Of a stretch of 64,000 nt of DNA, positions 18,024 to 25,611 are shown in pieces. The DNA comes from Caulobacter sp. SL161 (GTDB taxonomy: Bacteria > Pseudomonadota > Alphaproteobacteria > Caulobacterales > Caulobacteraceae): the NCBI RefSeq assembly GCF_026672375.1, contig NZ_JAPPRA010000001.1, positions 1,860,001 to 1,924,000 of the forward strand, in the 5' to 3' direction. Numbering within the stretch: the first letter of the stretch is position 1; each line of letters opens with the position of its first letter. A model generated the notes under the pieces. It saw only the letters and a list, made by a program, of their open reading frames with translations. It did no database searches and had not been told where the DNA came from. Made by a program: the position numbers and the translations under genes.

Positions 18024-18908
18024 ATGGTCCAGTCTCACTTCAAGGGCGTCATTCCGGCCCTCGTCACGCCGTTCCGGGACGGTGAGGTGGACGAAAAAGC
18101 GTTCGTGGCGCTGGTCGAGCGCCAGATCGTCGGCGGCGTGCATGGCCTGGTGCCGGTGGGCACGACGGGCGAGACCTCGACCCTGTCGCACGAGGAGCAC
18201 CGCCGCGTCGTCGAGCTGTGCGTGAAGACGACGGCCGGCCGCGTCCCCGTGATCGCGGGCGCGGGCAGCAACTCGACCGACGAAGCCATCGAACTGGCCC
18301 GTCACGCCAAGACCGTCGGCGCCGACGCCTGTCTGGTGGTGACACCCTACTACAACCGCCCCAGCCAGGAGGGCATGTATCAGCACTACAAGGCGATCAA
18401 CGACGCCGTGGAGTTGCCGATCTTCGTCTACAACGTGCCGGGCCGGACCGGCGTCGACATCAGCAACGAGACCCTTGAGCGTCTCGCCAAGCTGCCGAAC
18501 ATCGTCGGGATCAAGGACGCCACGGGCGACCTGACCCGCATCAGCTTCCAGCGCCTGATGTGCGGCCCCGAATGGGTGATGCTGTCGGGCGATGATCCGA
18601 CCGCGCTCGGCTACATGGCCCATGGCGGCCACGGGGTGATCTCGGTGACGGCCAATGTGGCGCCGGACGCCTGCTCGGCCTTCATGAACGCCTGCATGCA
18701 GGGCGAATGGGAGAAGGGCCTTTACTGGCAGGATCGCCTGGTGCGCCTGCACAAGGCCCTGTTCCTGGATTCCTCGCCTGCGCCGACCAAGTTCGCCATG
18801 GCGCAACTGGGCCTGTGCACGGAAGATGTGCGCCTGCCGATCACGGCCTGCGCCGAAGGGGTGCGCCCCGCGATCCTTGAGGCCATGCGCGAGGCTGGTC
18901 TGCGCTGA
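18024..18908 (+). CDS. dapA: 4-hydroxy-tetrahydrodipicolinate synthase
   Basis: 294 residues, close to the 292 of E. coli DapA. The TTGET loop (47-51), Y110, Y136 in [10 protein letters not shown]141 and Schiff-base lysine K164 (GIKDATGD) are all present. It condenses pyruvate with aspartate semialdehyde, the first committed step to lysine and meso-diaminopimelate for peptidoglycan. The start at 18024 ([17 protein letters not shown]) matches the family N-terminus; the ribosome-binding site is weak. Its stop overlaps the smpB start by one base, so the two are co-translated. Confidence 0.97.
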
Positions 18909-19366
18909 TGTCCAAGCCGATCGCGGAAAATCGGCGCGCGCGCTTCGACTACTTCATCGAGGAGACGTTCGAGGCCGGCATCATGCTGACCGGCACCGAG
19001 GTGAAGAGCCTGCGGACCGGCCGGGCGAACATCGCCGAGTCCTACGCCTCGGTGGAGGGGCGTGAGATCGTGCTGATCAACGCCGACATTCCGCCCTACG
19101 GCCACGCCAACCGGTTCAACCACGAACCGCGTCGTCACCGGAAACTGCTGCTGCACCGCCGTCAGATCGACAAGCTGATCGGCGCGGTTCAGCGCGAGGG
19201 GCGCACCCTGGTGCCGATCAAGCTCTATTGGAACGACAAGGGGCTGGCGAAGCTGGAAGTCGGTCTCGCCAAGGGCAAGAAGCTGCACGACAAGCGCGAC
19301 ACCGCCGCCGAACGCGACTGGCAGCGCGACAAGGCCCGCCTGATGAAGGGCGATCGTGGCGACTGA
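18908..19366 (+). CDS. smpB: SsrA-binding protein SmpB
   Basis: 152 residues. The OB-fold core carries [30 protein letters not shown], and [13 protein letters not shown]. The basic C-terminal tail ([20 protein letters not shown]) becomes helical in the ribosomal A-site. It delivers tmRNA to stalled ribosomes for trans-translation; in Caulobacter tmRNA/SmpB also affects cell-cycle timing. I see no ssrA gene within this window. It is translationally coupled to dapA. Confidence 0.97.
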
Positions 19367-19396
19367 GCGAAGCCCGCGCGGCTAAACCGCTCGGAA

Positions 19397-19471
19397 AGCG
19401 CTCTAAGCGTCCGGAAATAGAGCCCCTTTTATCCGATCTGATTGAGTCAGTCAGATCGGAAAGGGCTCTTA
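19397..19471. repeat. intergenic palindromic repeat, single-hairpin degenerate copy (element A)
   Basis: Between smpB and the 38-residue gene. The outer stem AGAGCCC (19420-19426) pairs with GGGCTCT (19463-19469), and the inner stem TCCGATCTGA (19432-19441) pairs with TCAGATCGGA (19451-19460). The loop contains a GAGTC methylation site at 19444-19448. It matches the second hairpin of the three larger copies at 31122, 41342 and 55333 in outer stem and GANTC position, but the inner stem has a different sequence that still pairs. The first hairpin is reduced to fragments. The TTA at its right end is the stop codon of the minus-strand small gene. Confidence 0.75.
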
Positions 19472-19585
19472 GTAGAGGCCCATCAGCACAAACCCGAGGG
19501 CCAAACCCAGAGCGAAGGCTCCGGCGCTGACGATCAGGAAGGTGCGAACCTCGGTCCGCAGGTGGTTACGCGTGCTCTGGGCCAT
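19469..19585 (-). CDS. 38-residue single-pass membrane protein
   Basis: A very short frame with good signals: GGAG six bases before the ATG at 19585, then a basic cytosolic head (MAQSTRNHLRTEVRT) and one hydrophobic helix (FLIVSAGAFALGLALGFVLM) ending GLY-stop. This is the look of a small inner-membrane protein. It has its own upstream motif with a TTGACA at 19661-19681, shared with the next small gene. Its stop codon lies inside repeat element A. I do not recognise a family. It could be a regulator of a membrane partner, but nothing shows which. Confidence 0.6.
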   Translation of the reverse strand: MAQSTRNHLRTEVRTFLIVSAGAFALGLALGFVLMGLY

Positions 19586-19660
19586 ACCCGGCTCCGGCTG
19601 GCCGCCCCCCGGCGGCAAATCAGTCCCCGAGTCACAAGGTAACCCTAACGGCCACGCCGT

Positions 19661-19681
19661 ATTGTCAAAGATTGTAAAGTC
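19661..19681 (-). promoter_or_regulatory. shared 21-bp upstream motif, copy 1
   Basis: On the minus strand this reads CTTTACAAT then CTTTGACAAT, two near-repeats one helical turn apart, including a -35-like TTGACA. It lies 75 bases upstream of the 38-residue gene. The copy at 19985-20005 differs at only one of 21 positions and lies 78 bases upstream of the 64-residue gene. It may be a promoter, a regulator site, or both. Confidence 0.5.
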
Positions 19682-19711
19682 GCGGCTCTGCTTCAGACGT
19701 TCAGAGCGTTC

Positions 19712-19906
19712 TCAGGCCGCGCGCGGCAGTTCGTACACCCGCGAAGAGACGCCTTGCTCGAAGAGATCGCCGCAGATGGCCAGCGCCTGCTCGTAGGCGG
19801 TCTCCACGGTGGCGAAGCGACCTGTCAAACGTCCGCCCTCGGTGACGATCCAGCCCTCGGAAACAAGGGCGATTTCAATACGCTGGCACTGCGCGGCGTC
19901 TGACAT
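19712..19906 (-). CDS. 64-residue protein of unknown function
   Basis: From the ATG at 19906 (MSDAAQCQRIEIALVSEGW). It has a compact alpha/beta look, with a strand-like segment (WIVTEGG), a helix (TVETAYEQALAICGDLFEQ) and a final strand (SSRVYELPRAA). There is no signal or membrane segment and no family I can name. The coding pattern is normal for the region. It is preceded by the same 21-bp motif as the 38-residue gene, which suggests coordinated control of the two. Confidence 0.6.
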   Translation of the reverse strand: MSDAAQCQRIEIALVSEGWIVTEGGRLTGRFATVETAYEQALAICGDLFEQGVSSRVYELPRAA

Positions 19907-19984
19907 AACGTCGGGCTCCCGGGACTGGAATCGCGCCCTTCGGGCTGGGCGCAAACCGTCCTTAACGCGCGACCGGCCGATTTC

Positions 19985-20005
19985 ATTGTCAAAGACTGTA
20001 AAGTC
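19985..20005 (-). promoter_or_regulatory. shared 21-bp upstream motif, copy 2
   Basis: Matches 19661-19681 at 20 of 21 positions, in the same orientation and at nearly the same distance (78 versus 75 bases) from a small-protein start codon. Surrounding sequence is unrelated, so the similarity is not a larger duplication. Confidence 0.5.
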
Positions 20006-20054
20006 CGCATCGTGACGATGCGCTTGGGCCCGATCCTCTGGCCTGAAGACCGCC

Positions 20055-21050
20055 TTAGCCGTTCTCGAGCGCCAGCAGGGCGAAGGTGGCCAGCCAGTGC
20101 TCGCCCATATAGTCGCCCGCGAGGTGGGGCACGGCCGCCGCCAGATGACTCATCGCCGCGTTCACCGCGTGGGCCTGGGCCGGATCGTGTTCGGACATCG
20201 ACCCCGCCAGAAGCCGCCAGCACCAGGCGCGCGAGAGGTTGAGGCCGTCCAGATGCGCGATCTTGCCGTCGGTGCGGTCGCTGACCCGCGCGGGCGTGAA
20301 CAAGGTCGCCGGCTGCTTGTCGGCCAGGCTGGGCAGGAAGCGGGGAAACCACAGATCAAACCGCTCGCGCGGAAGCAGGCGACGCATGGCTTCGGCTTCG
20401 ATGAGCGCGGGGGAGAGGAAGTCGTCACCCGACGGCTCCCAGGCCTGGCAGTCGGCGTCCTGGCCGTACCAGACCAGCGCCCGGCTCTGCAGCAGATCGA
20501 AGAACGCCTGGTCGCCGGTCATTTCGGCGAACTCATAGGCCAGGGCCAGCGCGAAGGCGGTGTTGTAGTGGGTTCCCGCGCGGACGGGATAGTCGGCGAT
20601 CGGCAGGAAGGCCTCGAACCTCTGCTTGAACGCCAGGGCCAGAGGCGCGTGGGTCTGGGCCCAGGGCCGGTCGTGCCGCAGGAGCTCGGCCTGCAGCATC
20701 AGGCTCCAGGCCCAGCCGTAGGGACGTTCGAACCCCCGGCTCTCCGGGCGCGCCAGGTAGGCGACCTCGCCGGCGACCTTCTCCTGCGTGAAGGCGTCGT
20801 CGAACAGGGCGATGATGGTCGGCGCTTCGGACATTTCGGGGCGCAGGCGCAGCAGGGTGGCCAGCAGCCAGTAGCCATGCACGCAAGAGTGCCAGTCGAA
20901 GCTGCCATAGAAGATGGGGTGCAGATCACGCGGCGAGCGGACATCGTCCGGGCCGCCTATCACGTGGTCCAGCTTGTTGGGATACTCGCGGGTCAGGTGG
21001 CCTAGCGCGATCTTGGCGAAGCGCGAGGCGGTGGAGCGGGCGAGGCTCAT
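20055..21050 (-). CDS. DUF2891 family protein
   Basis: 331 residues from the ATG at 21050 (MSLARSTASRFAKIALGH), which overlaps the DUF979 gene stop by four bases. It shows typical DUF2891 features: HLTREYPNKLDHV, HPIFYGSFDWHSCVHGYWLL, and AGTHYNTAFALALAYEF, in an all-alpha fold resembling alpha/alpha toroids. The conserved His and Trp suggest an enzyme or binding protein, but no activity is established. There is no signal peptide, so it is probably cytoplasmic. It ends a DUF969-DUF979-DUF2891 operon, a combination that recurs in bacteria. Confidence 0.88.
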   Translation of the reverse strand: MSLARSTASRFAKIALGHLTREYPNKLDHVIGGPDDVRSPRDLHPIFYGSFDWHSCVHGYWLLATLLRLRPEMSEAPTIIALFDDAFTQEKVAGEVAYLARPESRGFERPYGWAWSLMLQAELLRHDRPWAQTHAPLALAFKQRFEAFLPIADYPVRAGTHYNTAFALALAYEFAEMTGDQAFFDLLQSRALVWYGQDADCQAWEPSGDDFLSPALIEAEAMRRLLPRERFDLWFPRFLPSLADKQPATLFTPARVSDRTDGKIAHLDGLNLSRAWCWRLLAGSMSEHDPAQAHAVNAAMSHLAAAVPHLAGDYMGEHWLATFALLALENG

Positions 21051-22003
21051 CGGTGGAAGGCCAGGGCGTTCATCAGGATCACATTGACGATCAGCATCAG
21101 GACGGCCGTGGGCGCCTGGGCGCGGATCACGGCGTAGCGGTCCTTCAACTGCAGCAGGGCGGCCGGCACAAGGTTGAAATTGGCCGCCAGCGGCGTCAGC
21201 AGCGTGCCGCAGAAGCCTGACAGCATGCCGATGGCGCAGACGACGGCCGGGTCGCCGCCAAACTGGCCGATGACCAGGGGCAGAGCGATGCCGCCGGTCA
21301 TCACTGGAAACGCTGCGAAGGCGTTGCCCATCATGATTGTGAACACGGCCATGCCGACGCAGTAGGCGGCGACGGCGGCGAAGCGGCTGTCCGCCGGCGT
21401 GATCATCACGGCGATCTCGCCGATCGACTTGCCCACGCCCGCCAGCGCGAACACCGCCCCCAGCGCCGCCAGCATCTGCGGCAGCAGGGCGGCCCAGCCG
21501 ACGAGGTCCATCAGGCGGCGACCCTCCTGGATCGGCGCGCCGGCCGGTTGCTGGAACATCACCTTGGAGAGAACCGCCGCGACCAGCGCCGCCAGGGCCA
21601 GGGCGATCAGCGTCGCCTGCTTGGGATCGACCAGGTGCGCGCCTTGAAAGGTCAGGTGCTTGAAGGTCAGGGAGCCGGCGAGGACCAGCACCGGGATGAC
21701 CAGCGCGGGGACGTAGAGCCTTACGCCATAGCTGGTCGCGAGCCGCTCCCGGTCCTCGGGGCTGGTGGTCTTGGGCGCTCCGACGCCCAGCTGGCCGGTC
21801 CCCGCGATGACGGCCAGGCACAGGACCAGCACTCCGTTGCCCAGGTCGCCCAGGTGGTCGCCGGCCAGGAAGCTCAAGGCGAACAGGCCCCAGAACGCGG
21901 CGTTGCCGAACCGCTTGGGGTTTTCGCGATCGCCGGCGCTGAGCACGGCGAAGGCCGCGAACATTAGGCCCGACAGCAGATAGACGAGGGGCAGACCGAT
22001 CAT
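21047..22003 (-). CDS. DUF979 family membrane transporter subunit
   Basis: 318 residues with about nine to ten hydrophobic segments. It opens MIGLPLVYLLSGLMFAAFAV and contains AVFALAGVGKSIGEIAVMITP plus a re-entrant-like MMGNAFAAFPVMTGG. DUF979 proteins occur beside DUF969 partners, and together they look like a split permease of the ion-transporter type. In other bacteria such pairs occur near pyroglutamate/5-oxoproline genes, but I see none here. It is coupled by 4-base overlaps to both neighbours. Confidence 0.88.
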   Translation of the reverse strand: MIGLPLVYLLSGLMFAAFAVLSAGDRENPKRFGNAAFWGLFALSFLAGDHLGDLGNGVLVLCLAVIAGTGQLGVGAPKTTSPEDRERLATSYGVRLYVPALVIPVLVLAGSLTFKHLTFQGAHLVDPKQATLIALALAALVAAVLSKVMFQQPAGAPIQEGRRLMDLVGWAALLPQMLAALGAVFALAGVGKSIGEIAVMITPADSRFAAVAAYCVGMAVFTIMMGNAFAAFPVMTGGIALPLVIGQFGGDPAVVCAIGMLSGFCGTLLTPLAANFNLVPAALLQLKDRYAVIRAQAPTAVLMLIVNVILMNALAFHR

Positions 22004-22662
22004 GCCGCGTCCTCCGCCTTGGAGGTGAGGTGGCGGTCGAACATCAACAGCCGCGCGCCATGGATCAGGAAGGCGGCGATGGCGGTCGGGATCGCCCAGA
22101 CCGACAGGGCCAGCGGTTCGACGGTGATGCCGCTCTGGTCCAGGAAGCCGACGATCAGCAGGATCGAGCCGATCGCCAGGAAGATGTCCTCGCCGAAGAA
22201 GAGCCCGATATTGTCCGTCGCCGCGCTCATGGCCCGGACCTTCTGACGCTGGTCGTCGGACAGAGGCTCGGCGGCGGCCTCGGCCATCGGCGCCAGCAGC
22301 GGGCGGACGGTCTGGGCGTGACCGGCCACCTGGGTGAGGCCCAGGGCGGCGGCGACCTGGCGCAGCGCCAGATAGGCCAGCAGGATCCGCCCCGCCGTCG
22401 CCGCCCGCAGGCCCTGGATCGTGCGCCGCGCCTGCTCTCGCAGTCCTGCGCGCTCCAGCACCCCGATGGCGGGCAGGATCAGCCAGGCGACGCTGACATA
22501 GCGATTGGTGTTGAAGGCCTTGCCGAACGCGGCCAGCACCTCAAGCGGCGCCAGGCCGGCGGCCAGACCCGAGGTCATGGCGGCGGCCACCACCACCAGC
22601 AGCGGATTGAACCGCAGGGCGAAGCCCAGCACGATCACCGCCACGCCCAACAGGGTCAGCAT
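22000..22662 (-). CDS. DUF969 family membrane transporter subunit
   Basis: 220 residues from the ATG at 22662 (MLTLLGVAVIVLGFALRFNP), with GGGAG and GGGG upstream. It has about five membrane segments. A conserved central stretch (AAATSDNIGLFFGEDIF-like, here MSAATDNIGLFFGEDIFLA) is the family hallmark. It is the first gene of the DUF969-DUF979-DUF2891 operon and is presumably the second half of the permease. The substrate is unknown. Confidence 0.88.
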   Translation of the reverse strand: MLTLLGVAVIVLGFALRFNPLLVVVAAAMTSGLAAGLAPLEVLAAFGKAFNTNRYVSVAWLILPAIGVLERAGLREQARRTIQGLRAATAGRILLAYLALRQVAAALGLTQVAGHAQTVRPLLAPMAEAAAEPLSDDQRQKVRAMSAATDNIGLFFGEDIFLAIGSILLIVGFLDQSGITVEPLALSVWAIPTAIAAFLIHGARLLMFDRHLTSKAEDAA

Positions 22663-22753
22663 CCCCGGCGACTCCCTCGTTCCCCGGTGGGACCGTCCGA
22701 CGGCGCGGCCTTGCTGGCAAGCCGGTGTCTGTTCGCCATGGACGAGGTTCCGC

Positions 22754-22795
22754 TTGACGACCCGGCGCCCCGGCGCGACTCTCAACTCAACAACG
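22754..22795 (+). promoter_or_regulatory. possible promoter for the class II aldolase gene
   Basis: TTGACG at 22754-22759 matches the Caulobacter housekeeping -35 box. A clear -10 is not evident; GACTC (a CcrM site) lies near the expected position. It sits about 60 bases before the aldolase ATG. Confidence 0.25.
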
Positions 22796-22815
22796 ATAAC
22801 CTACGGGAGGCCCCT

Positions 22816-23589
22816 ATGGCCGACGGTGCTCTGCCCACGATGTCCCTGAAGGGCAAGGTCAGCGAAGCGGAATGGCAAGCGCGGGTCGATCTCGCCGCTC
22901 TCTATCGTCTCGTGGCCCTGCACGGGTGGGACGACATGATCTTCACCCACATCTCGGCCCGCATTCCGGGGCCCGAGCATCACTTCCTGATCAATCCCTA
23001 CGGGATGTTCTTCGGCGAGATCACGGCCTCGAGCCTGGTGAAGGTCGATCTCGAGGGCAACGTGATCGACAAGACGCCTTACTACATCAATCCGGCGGGC
23101 TTCACGATCCACTCGGCCGTCCACGCCGCGCGCGAGGACGCCCACTATGTAATGCACCTGCACAGCGATCAGGGCGTGGCGGTGTCGGCGCACAAGGAGG
23201 GCCTGCTGCCGCTGACACAACATTCGCTAATCGTCTTGCCTCAGCTCGCCTATCACGATTATGAAGGCATTGCGCTCAACCTTGAGGAGCGCGAACGTAT
23301 CGTGGCCGACCTTGGCCAGAAGAAGCTGCTGATGCTGCGCAACCACGGCACGCTGTCGGTGGGCGCCACTGCGGCCGAATGCTGGTTGGGGATGTTCTTC
23401 CTGGAGCGAGCATGCGCGCAGCAGGTGATGGCGCTTTCGATCGGACGCGACAACGTGCTGCTGGCCCCCGAGGCCGCGCAGGACGAGGTCCGCAAGCAGG
23501 TCGGCATGGGCATGGGCATGATCGGCGGACTGGCCTGGCCGGGCTGCCTGCGCAAGCTGGACCGGGAGTCGCCGGGTTACGCGGACTAA
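22816..23589 (+). CDS. class II aldolase/adducin family protein
   Basis: 257 residues from an ATG preceded by GGGAGG. Hallmarks are TRYHISAR-like FTHISARIPG, FLINPYGMFFGEITAS, the zinc-ligand segment HAAREDAHYVMHLHS, and RNHGTLSVG with the third His. The family includes fuculose- and ribulose-phosphate aldolases/epimerases and many uncharacterised members related to adducin. The substrate is unknown and no sugar kinase is adjacent. A strong intrinsic terminator follows the gene at 23609-23646. Confidence 0.9.
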   Translation: MADGALPTMSLKGKVSEAEWQARVDLAALYRLVALHGWDDMIFTHISARIPGPEHHFLINPYGMFFGEITASSLVKVDLEGNVIDKTPYYINPAGFTIHSAVHAAREDAHYVMHLHSDQGVAVSAHKEGLLPLTQHSLIVLPQLAYHDYEGIALNLEERERIVADLGQKKLLMLRNHGTLSVGATAAECWLGMFFLERACAQQVMALSIGRDNVLLAPEAAQDEVRKQVGMGMGMIGGLAWPGCLRKLDRESPGYAD

Positions 23590-23608
23590 GCGCGACTTCG
23601 GACTTCGC

Positions 23609-23646
23609 AAAGGCCGCCGCGATCCTGGTGATCGCGGCGGCTTTTT
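23609..23646 (+). terminator. strong intrinsic terminator after the aldolase gene
   Basis: A perfect 12-bp stem GCCGCCGCGATC (23613-23624) / GATCGCGGCGGC (23630-23641), with a 5-base loop, is followed by TTTTT at 23642-23646 and preceded by AAAG. Unusually, it overlaps the apparent signal-peptide codons of the next gene. Confidence 0.85.
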
Positions 23647-24377
23647 CGTGTCTGAGCGCGGGCGCAGCGAACGCGGGGGCCTGGCCCGTGGCGCCCGGCA
23701 AGACCCAGGTGATCACCAAGTACGAGCGGCAGAGCGCCGACCAGGGCTTTGATTCCCAAGGGGTTTTGATCGATATAGACCGGCGGCGCGATGAGGCGGT
23801 TTCGGTCTTTGTCGAGCACGGCCTGACCGATCGTCTGACGTTGCAAGCCAAGGCGGGGGTCACGCGCGGCAAGGACCGATGGGTGGATTATTCCGGGCGC
23901 GGACCGGTCGAGCTGGGTCTTCGCTGGGCCGTCCGACGCGACGACCAATCAGCGCTGTCGGTCTATCTGGGGGCGGCCGAGGCGGGTGAGGGGCGCAACG
24001 CCGGCTACGCCGCGCCGGGGCAGGGCAGCCTCGATCTGGAGGCCCGGGTGCTTTACGGGCGGTCAGCCACCTGGCGCGGCAAGCCGGTCTATCTGGATGT
24101 CCAGGCCGCCCGCCTTCGGCGAGAGGGCCTGGCGGACGAGAACCGGCTGGATGTCACCCTGGGCCTACGCCCGACCCGCAAGGTCCTGCTTCTGGCCCAG
24201 ACCTATGCCGGTCACGCCGACCGCAAAGGTCCGGATTCGCGCTGGCTCAAGAGCGAGATTTCAGTCGTTCGCGCCTTCGGACCGTGGAGTGCGCAGGTCG
24301 GTTGGCGAAGCACGCTGTCCGGGCGCGAGACCGCCCGAGATCGAGGCGTCGTCCTCGCATTGTGGCGCAACCTGTAG
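23628..24377 (+). CDS. exported, outer-membrane-like protein (start uncertain)
   Basis: The frame encodes AKAAAILVIAAAFSCLSAGA ending in an ANA cleavage site, then WPVAPGKTQVITKYERQ and alternating amphipathic strands, ending in TARDRGVVLALWRNL. This suggests an outer-membrane beta-barrel or periplasmic beta-rich protein of about 225 mature residues. No ATG precedes the signal; the nearest alternative start is GTG 23628, which lies inside a perfect terminator hairpin. Starts at 23379 or 23412 would overlap the aldolase gene heavily. The reading frame is well kept to 24377, so the gene is credible although its start is not. No family recognised. Confidence 0.6.
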   Translation: MIAAAFSCLSAGAANAGAWPVAPGKTQVITKYERQSADQGFDSQGVLIDIDRRRDEAVSVFVEHGLTDRLTLQAKAGVTRGKDRWVDYSGRGPVELGLRWAVRRDDQSALSVYLGAAEAGEGRNAGYAAPGQGSLDLEARVLYGRSATWRGKPVYLDVQAARLRREGLADENRLDVTLGLRPTRKVLLLAQTYAGHADRKGPDSRWLKSEISVVRAFGPWSAQVGWRSTLSGRETARDRGVVLALWRNL

Positions 24378-24495
24378 CGTATTTCAGGCCTGTAACACTC
24401 AGTCATCCTGGTGTCACTGGACGCCGGTTTAGGCTGCGCGCATATCTCGCCGCGTTGTCACCCCGTCGAGCTTCATCGGCGCCCGGAGCTTTTCC

Positions 24496-25611
24496 TTGAT
24501 TCGTAGGCACTTCTTCCTCGTCGTGGCCCTGGCCGCTGTGGTCCTCATGCTGGGCGTGGGAGGCTTCAAGCTGGCCTTCGCCAAGAAGGAGATCACGGGC
24601 GGCGGCGGCGGTCGCGCGACCAGTGTCACGCAGACGGTTGTCGCCGAGCGTCCTTTCACGGATCGTATCGAGGTTCTGGGTGCGGCCAAAGGTCTCCAGT
24701 CGGTCACCATCACGTCGAACACGGCCGAACTGATCACGGCGGTGCGCTTCACCGACGGTCAGGCCGTCTCGCGCGGTCAGGTTCTGGTCGAGCTCAAGGC
24801 CGAGGCCGAGGACGCGGGAATCGCCGAGGCGCGGGCGCGTCTGGCTCAGGCCGAGCGCGACTACAAGCGCTGGAAGACCCTGGCTGATCAGGGGATCGCG
24901 CCGCGCGCCACCGCCGAGCAATCCCTGGCCGCCTACGAAACCGCCAAGGCCGTGGTCGACTCCGCCCGGGCCAACAAGCTGGACCGCGTGATCCGCGCGC
25001 CCTTCGCCGGACGGGTTGGCATTTCGGACGTCGCGCCGGGCATGCTGATCAGCCCCGGCACGGCGATCGTCACTCTGGACGACACCTCGGTGATCCGCGT
25101 CGATTTCTCGGTGCCCGACCGTTACCTGGAAACCCTGCGCATCGGCTTGCCGATCAACGCCCAGCCGGACGCGCTGCCCGGCGAGACGTTCCGGGGCCGG
25201 ATCGCGCAACTCGACACCCGCATCGATACGACGACCCGCGCCATCAAGGCGCGCGCCGAGTTTCCGAACGCCAACGGACGCCTGAAGCCGGGCATGCTGG
25301 TCAAGGTCGCCATCGACAAGGGCGTGCGCACCGGCGTCGCCGTGCCTGAAGCCGCCGTGCAGTTCGAGGGCGAGCAGGCCTCGGTCTATGTCATCACCAA
25401 GGGGCCCAAGGGCATGATCGCCCGACGCACTGACGTGACCACCGGCATCACCCAGGAGGGTTTCGTTGAAATCCGCTCGGGCCTGAAGAAGGGCGACAAG
25501 ATCGTCGCCGACGGTCTCAACCGCATCCAGGACGGCGCAGCGATCGGCGGCGGCAAGCCCGGTGGGCAGAAGCCGGACGGCAAGGGCGGCGCTGACCGCA
25601 AGGCCGGCTGA
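24496..25611 (+). CDS. RND efflux periplasmic adaptor (membrane fusion protein)
   Basis: 371 residues. An N-terminal membrane anchor/signal (MIRRHFFLVVALAAVVLML) is followed by a lipoyl-like half (SVTITSNTAELITAVRF), a helical hairpin (AEARARLAQAERDYKRWKTL), and the second lipoyl half (VIRAPFAGRVGISDVAPGMLI). Beta-barrel and membrane-proximal domains follow, with a Gly/Lys-rich tail (GGKPGGQKPDGKGGADRK). The start is TTG at 24496 with GGAG seven bases upstream. It links the inner-membrane pump to an outer-membrane channel, which is not encoded here. Its stop overlaps the pump gene start by one base. Confidence 0.92.
   Translation: MIRRHFFLVVALAAVVLMLGVGGFKLAFAKKEITGGGGGRATSVTQTVVAERPFTDRIEVLGAAKGLQSVTITSNTAELITAVRFTDGQAVSRGQVLVELKAEAEDAGIAEARARLAQAERDYKRWKTLADQGIAPRATAEQSLAAYETAKAVVDSARANKLDRVIRAPFAGRVGISDVAPGMLISPGTAIVTLDDTSVIRVDFSVPDRYLETLRIGLPINAQPDALPGETFRGRIAQLDTRIDTTTRAIKARAEFPNANGRLKPGMLVKVAIDKGVRTGVAVPEAAVQFEGEQASVYVITKGPKGMIARRTDVTTGITQEGFVEIRSGLKKGDKIVADGLNRIQDGAAIGGGKPGGQKPDGKGGADRKAG

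Noticed and set aside
19367-19480. Possible tmRNA (ssrA) next to smpB
   Set aside because: The structured sequence is a GANTC-type palindromic repeat; no tRNA-like end or tag-peptide frame found.
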